64,000 nucleotides of DNA, taken from NCBI RefSeq assembly GCF_002807665.1, contig NZ_PEAY01000003.1:520103-584102 (forward strand), given 5' to 3'. Origin of the DNA: Neoalteromonas facilis (lineage in GTDB: Bacteria; Pseudomonadota; Gammaproteobacteria; Enterobacterales; Alteromonadaceae). This document shows, piece after piece, positions 58,489 to 64,000 of this stretch. Each line of letters opens with the position of its first letter. Position 1 is the stretch's first letter. The notes under the pieces were generated by a model that saw only the letters and a list, made by a program, of their open reading frames with translations, was not told where the DNA came from and searched no databases. The position numbers and the translations under genes were made by a program.

Positions 58489-59106
58489 GTGGAACAGTTC
58501 GCAACAGAAGAACAACAAGTAGAAGCGATTAAGCGATTCTGGAAAGAAAATGGTATGGCGATCGTTGTCGGTGCCGTATTAGGTTTAGGCGGCCTATGGG
58601 GATGGCGTTATTATTCTGACAGTCAACTGGCGGCTAAAGAAGCTGCGTCTTTGGAATATCAAAGCGTTATTGAAGGACTGCAAACAGAAGCTGGCCTTGA
58701 ACGAGCTAAAACGTTCTTAAGCAGCAATGAAGCATCAGGTTATGCCTCTTTGACCGCTATGATAATGGCTGCTCAGGCTATTCAAAGCGAAGATTTAGAC
58801 AGTGCTGCGACATACCTCAAAACTGCAACAGAAGCACAAGACGTCGCTTTACGCGACATGGCGCTGGTGCGATTAGCGCGTGTTCAGCTAGCACAGAACG
58901 ACGCTGATTCCGCATTAGATAATGTGTCTAAAGTAGCAAGTGAGTCATTCACTGCTCAGGTAGAAGAAATTAAAGGTGACGCTTACTCATTGAAAGCGGA
59001 CTTTGTGCAAGCGCGTTTGGCCTATGGTAATGCGGTAGAAGCGGCACCAGAGAATCGTGTAGTGAAGATGAAACTGGATAATTTAGCGGTTGCATCAGGC
59101 AGCTAA
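58489..59106 (+). CDS. yfgM: SecYEG ancillary protein YfgM
   Basis: 205 residues, GTG start behind GAGGGATA. One membrane helix (about 23-42) anchors a periplasmic TPR-like domain; YfgM works with PpiD at the translocon. Start MEQFATEEQQVEAIKRFWKENG is typical. It ends four bases before bamB. Confidence 0.93.
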   Translation: MEQFATEEQQVEAIKRFWKENGMAIVVGAVLGLGGLWGWRYYSDSQLAAKEAASLEYQSVIEGLQTEAGLERAKTFLSSNEASGYASLTAMIMAAQAIQSEDLDSAATYLKTATEAQDVALRDMALVRLARVQLAQNDADSALDNVSKVASESFTAQVEEIKGDAYSLKADFVQARLAYGNAVEAAPENRVVKMKLDNLAVASGS

Positions 59107-59110
59107 GGGC

Positions 59111-60346
59111 ATGCGAGTGAACATTTTTAAACCTTCATTGTTAGCGCTCGGCCTGATTGCGGTTAGTGGCTGTAGCACAATCTCTGATTGGTTTGCAGAT
59201 GAAGAAGAACTAGAAGTTCGTCGTCTGGAGCCTATCACTGAGCAATTTCAACCGACAAAAGTCTGGGATAAAGACATTGGTCATGGCGTTGATGCCTATT
59301 TTTCACGTCTTCAACCGGCGCTAGCATACGGCAACGTGTATGTCGCCAATCGCCAAGGTGATGTCTATGCCTTGGAACAGTCGAATGGTGAAAAAGTATG
59401 GCACCGAAACTTTGCCGTTTATCCGAATGAAGGCTTTTTCAGCGGCTTATCTTCACTTTGGTCTAGCGGAATATCCGCCAAGATATCGGGTGGTATTACG
59501 GTTGTTGCTGATACCCTATACCTTGGTACTGAAGATGGTTTGGTATACGCATTAGATGCCAATACAGGCGAAACAAAATGGCAAGTTGATGTACGCGGTG
59601 AAGTCTTATCTGCCCCTGCAGTGGAAAGCGGTATCGTCATCGTTAACACCGGCTCTGGTGCAATGCTTGCTTTGAGCAGCAGTGATGGTCGCGAACTGTG
59701 GCGCACTGACAGCGAAGTACCACCCTTGTCTTTGCGCGGACTATCAACACCTGTTGCTAGCAACGGCGGCGCCATTATTGGAACACCGACTGGGAAGTTA
59801 CAGGTTAATATTCTCGAATCTGGGCTTATGGCGTGGGAACAAGTGATCAGTGCGCCAAGTGGTGCAACTGAACTTGAGCGTATTGTTGATATTGATGCTA
59901 AACCTATAGTATTCGCCGGTAACATTTACACAATTAGCTATGGCGGCACATTAGCAGCGGTTGAGTTACGCACTGGTCGAGTTATTTGGAAGCGTGAATA
60001 CGCGTCTTATCAGTCAATCGCATTGGCGGGTAACAATTTGTATGTGGTTGACAATAATAGCCATGTGTATGCAATAGACCGTCGTAATGGTGTTGAGTTG
60101 TGGTCGCAAGGTCGTTTAAAAGGCAGAGAATTATCAGCCCCTGCAACTATGGGAGAGTACGTTGTCGTCGGTGACAAATACGGCTTCTTACATTGGTTGA
60201 ATCAAGCTGACGGTACTTTAGTTGCCCGCTATGCATTGGGTGATGACGATGAAGATGAATCAGTCTTTGTTGCGCCTGTAGTGCAAGGTGATACGTTGTT
60301 TGCGACGACTCGCGATGGTGTAGTTGCAGCGCTACAAGTTAATTGA
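59111..60346 (+). CDS. bamB: Outer membrane assembly lipoprotein BamB
   Basis: 411 residues from the ATG at 59111. Lipobox IAVSGC, Cys21. An eight-bladed PQQ-like propeller is seen as repeats of G-x-x-Y-A-L-E/D...G-E/T-x-x-W (for example DVYALEQSNGEKVWHRNF, LVYALDANTGETKWQVD). Part of the BAM complex that inserts beta-barrel proteins. Length slightly above E. coli BamB. Confidence 0.95.
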   Translation: MRVNIFKPSLLALGLIAVSGCSTISDWFADEEELEVRRLEPITEQFQPTKVWDKDIGHGVDAYFSRLQPALAYGNVYVANRQGDVYALEQSNGEKVWHRNFAVYPNEGFFSGLSSLWSSGISAKISGGITVVADTLYLGTEDGLVYALDANTGETKWQVDVRGEVLSAPAVESGIVIVNTGSGAMLALSSSDGRELWRTDSEVPPLSLRGLSTPVASNGGAIIGTPTGKLQVNILESGLMAWEQVISAPSGATELERIVDIDAKPIVFAGNIYTISYGGTLAAVELRTGRVIWKREYASYQSIALAGNNLYVVDNNSHVYAIDRRNGVELWSQGRLKGRELSAPATMGEYVVVGDKYGFLHWLNQADGTLVARYALGDDDEDESVFVAPVVQGDTLFATTRDGVVAALQVN

Positions 60347-60380
60347 TTTAACCGTAAATTGGATGGGCTAGGTTTTTAAT

Positions 60381-61826
60381 ATGTTACCAGTAATCGCATT
60401 AGTCGGACGCCCGAACGTTGGTAAGTCGACATTATTTAATCGGCTAACGAACACGCGAGATGCGCTGGTAGCAGATTTCCCAGGCCTTACCCGTGACCGT
60501 AAATACGGTCAGGCAAAAGTAGACGGCCTTGGGTTCATTGTCGTCGATACCGGTGGTATCTCAGGTGACGAGGAAGGCATTGATGCCGCAATGGCTGAAC
60601 AGTCGCTACTCGCGATTGAAGAGGCTGATGTTGTTTTCTTCTTAGTGGATGCCAGAGCGGGATTGACCCCAGCAGATCAAGGTATCGCCGATCACTTGCG
60701 TAAATCTCAAAAGAAAGTGTACGTTGTGGCCAACAAGGTGGATGGCATTGACGGAGACAGTGAAAGTGCAGAGTTTTTTGCCTTAGGTCTTGGTCATATT
60801 CATCAAATTGCAGCAGCGCATGGCCGCGGTGTCAGTCAATTGCTAAACGAGTCAGTCAGGCCATTACTGGAAGACTTTCCGGATATGGCATTGGTTGAGC
60901 AGGTAGAGCCGAACAGTGAAGAAGACGCTGAAGCGCAACTTGAGCGTCTACAAGGTTTGCCTATTAAGTTGGCAATCGTTGGTAAACCTAATGTGGGTAA
61001 ATCGACGCTGACCAATCGCATTCTGGGTGAAGAGCGTGTTGTGGTGTATGACCTCCCCGGTACGACGCGAGACAGCATATTCATTCCGATGGAACGCGAT
61101 GAGCGCGAGTACATATTGATTGATACAGCAGGTGTACGTAAGCGCAAGAAAGTCAGCGATGCGGTTGAGAAGTTTTCCATTGTAAAGACATTACAAGCCA
61201 TCGAAGCATCAAACGTGGTGTTGATGGTTATTGATGCACGAGAAGGTATCACTGATCAGGACCTTAGTTTGTTAGGCTTTGTACTCAATTCGGGTCGCTC
61301 TTTGGTACTGGCTGTGAATAAGTGGGACGGACTGCATACTGACGTTAAAGAAGACATTAAGCGTGAGATTGACAGACGTCTCGGTTTTATTGATTTTGCC
61401 CGCCTACATTTTATTTCTGCACTGCATGGCACCGGCGTAGGGCATTTATTTGAGTCGGTACAAGAGGCGTACGCTTCAGCCACTCAACGTGTCAACACAT
61501 CCTTGCTGACACGTATTATGGAAATTGCTCAAGAAGACCACCAACCGCCATTGGTGCGTGGACGCCGCGTTAAAATGAAGTATGCACATGCCGGTGGATA
61601 TAACCCTCCGGTGATTGTAATTCATGGCAATCAGGTTCAAGACTTACCCGATTCTTACAAGCGCTTTTTGATGAACTATTTCCGGAAAGCGCTGAAAACC
61701 ATGGGTACGCCCATTAAAATTGAGTTTCGGGAAGGCGCTAATCCGTTTGAAGGGAAGAAAAACCAGCTTACCCTTGCACAGCAACGTAAACGCCGCCGCA
61801 TGATGTCATTTCACAAGAAGAAATAA
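60381..61826 (+). CDS. der: Ribosome assembly GTPase Der (EngA)
   Basis: 481 residues. Two GTPase domains in tandem, with P-loops GRPNVGKS (9-16) and GKPNVGKS (201-208), VDTGGIS and [11 protein letters not shown] switch motifs, NKVD and NKWD specificity motifs, and a KH-like C-terminus. It acts in 50S subunit assembly. A GCAGGTTA/TAACCTGC hairpin at 61835-61860, lacking a clear T tract, may end the operon. Confidence 0.97.
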   Translation: MLPVIALVGRPNVGKSTLFNRLTNTRDALVADFPGLTRDRKYGQAKVDGLGFIVVDTGGISGDEEGIDAAMAEQSLLAIEEADVVFFLVDARAGLTPADQGIADHLRKSQKKVYVVANKVDGIDGDSESAEFFALGLGHIHQIAAAHGRGVSQLLNESVRPLLEDFPDMALVEQVEPNSEEDAEAQLERLQGLPIKLAIVGKPNVGKSTLTNRILGEERVVVYDLPGTTRDSIFIPMERDEREYILIDTAGVRKRKKVSDAVEKFSIVKTLQAIEASNVVLMVIDAREGITDQDLSLLGFVLNSGRSLVLAVNKWDGLHTDVKEDIKREIDRRLGFIDFARLHFISALHGTGVGHLFESVQEAYASATQRVNTSLLTRIMEIAQEDHQPPLVRGRRVKMKYAHAGGYNPPVIVIHGNQVQDLPDSYKRFLMNYFRKALKTMGTPIKIEFREGANPFEGKKNQLTLAQQRKRRRMMSFHKKK

Positions 61827-61897
61827 AGGGCAAGGCAGGTTAACATAATGTGTAACCTGCTTGATAAACGCTTCTCTATTTTATTGGCCGTGAAAAT

Positions 61898-62980
61898 TTA
61901 GCCTTGCGGGTGCTGACGCAGCGATTGCATTAATTGTGATGGCTCTGGCACGCTGATTTTAGGTAGCGCATCTTTAATCATGTGTGTAGCAACACGACCA
62001 GGAAAGTTAGCACTGAACTTGATGATCTTATCTTTAGATTGGAACACATAGGTTGTGGTGAACAAAGGCTCTCCGCTGTCATCCACTGCTGCAACATCAA
62101 AGTACTTACCTTGATAATTTTCACGGTCTATTTGCCAATCAATTGCTTGAATATCACTGATGCGAATTTCATCGATTTCACGACTTTGTGCGATCAGGGA
62201 TATATCGTTTATATCCTTTTCAAGTTCTTTGGCTAAAGGCTCACTGTTGCTGGAATTGGCCATTGGGTCAAAAACAGGATAGACAAATACGTCTATGATG
62301 TCTTTGGGGTATTCAGGATGTGTGTAGCGTGCGACCGCGCCTCTAAGAGGATCGTGATACAGTTGCAAATCATCCAATGTAAACGCATCGATAGATTGTG
62401 GCAGTTGCAAATCTTTTAAGTAATTGCTGGCGTTTAGGTGTGAGAACAGATAATCAGCATCGAACACCCCTTCGGCTCTGGCTTTATCCATAAAGGCATT
62501 ACCCAGACGTTGCGTGAATTGAAGTTTTTCATCAGCGGATAATGTCTGTGCAAGTCCATACTCAAACTTATATGACGCTAATGGAACCGAACGCCAGGTG
62601 ACATCAAATTCCGTCACCATGGTGAAAAAGTCAGTATCTGTTTGTGCGTTGTGAGACGGGATCAGTACATTGGCGACTAAAATCTCATAGTCAAAACCAT
62701 CTTCGCTGGCGGCGGTTTTAACGAAGCTCTCCGCGTTTGTTAACGCGTCATAAAAACCTCGAGGCGACAAGTAATCCTCAACACAAGCATTGGCTTGAGA
62801 CGACTCCTGACACGGTGCGATCACAGCATCACTGGAATAGGAAGAAAAAATAGATACCGGAGGCAATGTCGCGTGCGATTCAGTTGATACTGACAATGCA
62901 TATGTATGAGCACTTATAGAAAGTGCGATAGCAGTGGCGCATGAGCGTGTCCAGATACTGCAAAAAAATTCCGTCGACAA
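61898..62980 (-). CDS. Secreted protein of unknown family
   Basis: 360 residues. The start is a TTG at 62980 with an unusually strong ribosome site (GGGAGGC, eight bases ahead). The N-terminus has a signal peptide (Sec type, ending near THTYALS or HTYALS), so it is periplasmic or secreted. The mature part has two cysteines close together near residues 57 and 65 (APC...NAC) and mixed alpha/beta composition with blocks such as FDVTWRSVPLASYKFEYGLAQ and KIIKFSANFPG. No known family is recognised, and no catalytic motif is apparent. It is convergent with der and precedes the IS1341-type copy. Confidence 0.75.
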   Translation of the reverse strand: MSTEFFCSIWTRSCATAIALSISAHTYALSVSTESHATLPPVSIFSSYSSDAVIAPCQESSQANACVEDYLSPRGFYDALTNAESFVKTAASEDGFDYEILVANVLIPSHNAQTDTDFFTMVTEFDVTWRSVPLASYKFEYGLAQTLSADEKLQFTQRLGNAFMDKARAEGVFDADYLFSHLNASNYLKDLQLPQSIDAFTLDDLQLYHDPLRGAVARYTHPEYPKDIIDVFVYPVFDPMANSSNSEPLAKELEKDINDISLIAQSREIDEIRISDIQAIDWQIDRENYQGKYFDVAAVDDSGEPLFTTTYVFQSKDKIIKFSANFPGRVATHMIKDALPKISVPEPSQLMQSLRQHPQG

Positions 62981-63068
62981 CTGTAAAGCCTCCCTTTTAT
63001 GGATGCTGGATAATGACCTACTGACAGCAGAACTGCAAGTGAAAAAAAGCTCATAAAATCATCAATCT

Positions 63069-64000
63069 TTGACATCTTCCCCCTAATCTACCGAGGGACT
63101 CCTCCAGCGAGACGCTGATGCCCCAGCGCGAGAATGTTCATTGCTGCATTTATATCGCGGTCATGAGTGATACCGCACTCACATGTCCATTCTCTTATTC
63201 CAAGTCCTGCTAATCCTCTGGGGCCGTTCTTATTAGAGCCGCAGATTGAGCATGATTGGGTGGTATATGCCTCATTAATGGTCGAATAGACTATACCTGC
63301 GTGAGCGCATTTATATTCCAGCATAGTCCTTAATAATCCCCAGCCAGCATCAAAGACTGACTTTGCCATTCTAGTTTTAGTGAATTTTGAGCTTGATACG
63401 TTCCCTATGAAAATAGCTGAATTTTTGTTTACTAGGTTTCGGCTGTATTTATGTAATCTATCTTTTCTGCGATTCTTAATTTTACTATGTATGTTCTTAA
63501 TTAATTTTGATTTTCTTGCGCGTTGGGCTACCGCTAACTTATGTTCAAGATATTGATAATCCTTGCCTCTTATTTTCACTCCGTTAGAGTCGGTGGCAAC
63601 ATCTTTCAGACCTAAATCTATACCAACGATACTCTTTCCTTCAGACTGATTTGGTGGGAATTCGACACAAACATTAAAATACCACCTACCTCTGGAGTCT
63701 TCGCTAAAACAGGCAGATTTGAATGTATACTTAGACAAACCGAAACTGTCCCATACCTTGAAATAATTGCGGTTAAAATATATTTGCCCATTTCGATATG
63801 AGGCGGAGCCTGATTTTAAAGGGATCCAGCCTAGTGAGCGTTTCGCTCCTCGTGATTTTCTCCAAGCAAGCCTATGTTTCTTATATTGGTCACGGCGAGT
63901 TACATATTCCTTTGATATCTCTTGAATAGTTTGGCTGTGCAGGCCTATAAGCTTAGAACTTCCATTCGTGAATCGTTGTATATCGTAATCACTTAAAAAC
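63069..64000 (-). mobile_element. IS1341-type element, cut by the window edge
   Basis: A lone tnpB on the minus strand with its right end inside the window: stem 63079-63098 (GAGGG/CCCCC region) followed by GATGTCAA at 63069-63076. The left end lies beyond position 64000. Confidence 0.7.
63088..64000 (-). CDS. tnpB: TnpB-family protein with altered RuvC-II site, 5' partial
   Basis: The frame is open from the window edge to the stop at 63088, about 304 residues; the N-terminal 50 or so lie outside. It is clearly a paralogue of the tnpB at 50991 (shared GLHSQ, GAKRSLGWIP, KVWDSFGLSK, AKSVFDAGWG). RuvC-I is GIDLGLKD, the last motif DRDINAAMNI, and the zinc finger SCSICG...WTCEC. The RuvC-II position reads IFIGNVSSSKF without Glu, and a Glu appears in TINEAYTTQSC. 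No frameshift seen in the visible part. Confidence 0.88.
   Translation of the reverse strand, partial: FLSDYDIQRFTNGSSKLIGLHSQTIQEISKEYVTRRDQYKKHRLAWRKSRGAKRSLGWIPLKSGSASYRNGQIYFNRNYFKVWDSFGLSKYTFKSACFSEDSRGRWYFNVCVEFPPNQSEGKSIVGIDLGLKDVATDSNGVKIRGKDYQYLEHKLAVAQRARKSKLIKNIHSKIKNRRKDRLHKYSRNLVNKNSAIFIGNVSSSKFTKTRMAKSVFDAGWGLLRTMLEYKCAHAGIVYSTINEAYTTQSCSICGSNKNGPRGLAGLGIREWTCECGITHDRDINAAMNILALGHQRLAGGVPR

Overview
The window looks like chromosome from a marine gammaproteobacterium of the Alteromonadales type. The evidence is the gene order trmJ-cysE-iscS-...-ndk-rlmN-pilF-rodZ-ispG-hisS-yfgM-bamB-der and queA-tgt-yajC-secD-secF, moderate GC, a PEP-CTERM protein with an exosortase-associated acyltransferase, the long (531-residue) form of isocitrate lyase beside malate synthase G, and a wax ester synthase. 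No rRNA, tRNA, CRISPR array, prophage or replication origin was seen. The species cannot be named from the sequence alone.

Region 1 (1-18.1 kb) is accessory surface-polysaccharide territory. It holds a truncated lipoprotein, a pyruvyltransferase, an O-antigen-ligase-like membrane protein, a QueC-like PP-loop protein, two asparagine-synthase-like proteins (one broken by a frameshift), a PEP-CTERM secreted protein, a ThiF-like plus acyltransferase pair, a serine protease, four nucleotide-sugar enzymes (TviB-like dehydrogenase, UDP-glucuronate 4-epimerase, Ugd, RmlB) and a patatin. No glycosyltransferase lies in the window, so this is the edge of a larger locus or a scattered one.

Region 2 (18.1-32.2 kb) is carbon and lipid metabolism: malate synthase G, a LysR regulator, wax ester synthase coupled to an alpha/beta hydrolase, and isocitrate lyase. 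CheV, an alkaline phosphatase lipoprotein, a VC0807-like membrane protein, a rhomboid protease, a complete IS200/IS605 element with tnpA and tnpB, and an OmpA-like lipoprotein follow.

Region 3 (32.2-37.7 kb) is a minus-strand operon matching E. coli yjfI-J-K-L-M-C (DUF2170, PspA-like, DUF2491, DUF350, DUF1190, ATP-grasp amidoligase) with a two-TM potassium channel inserted between J and K. A small HTH-like gene with a palindrome over its promoter diverges from it.

Region 4 (38-64 kb) is mostly conserved housekeeping: queA-tgt-yajC-secDF, an AT-rich acyltransferase, suhB, trmJ, cysE, a tail-less iscS standing alone where an isc operon is expected, ndk, rlmN, pilF fused to LysM, rodZ, ispG, hisS, yfgM, bamB and der. 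Two lone tnpB genes with an altered RuvC site interrupt it, one between ndk and rlmN and one at the right edge.
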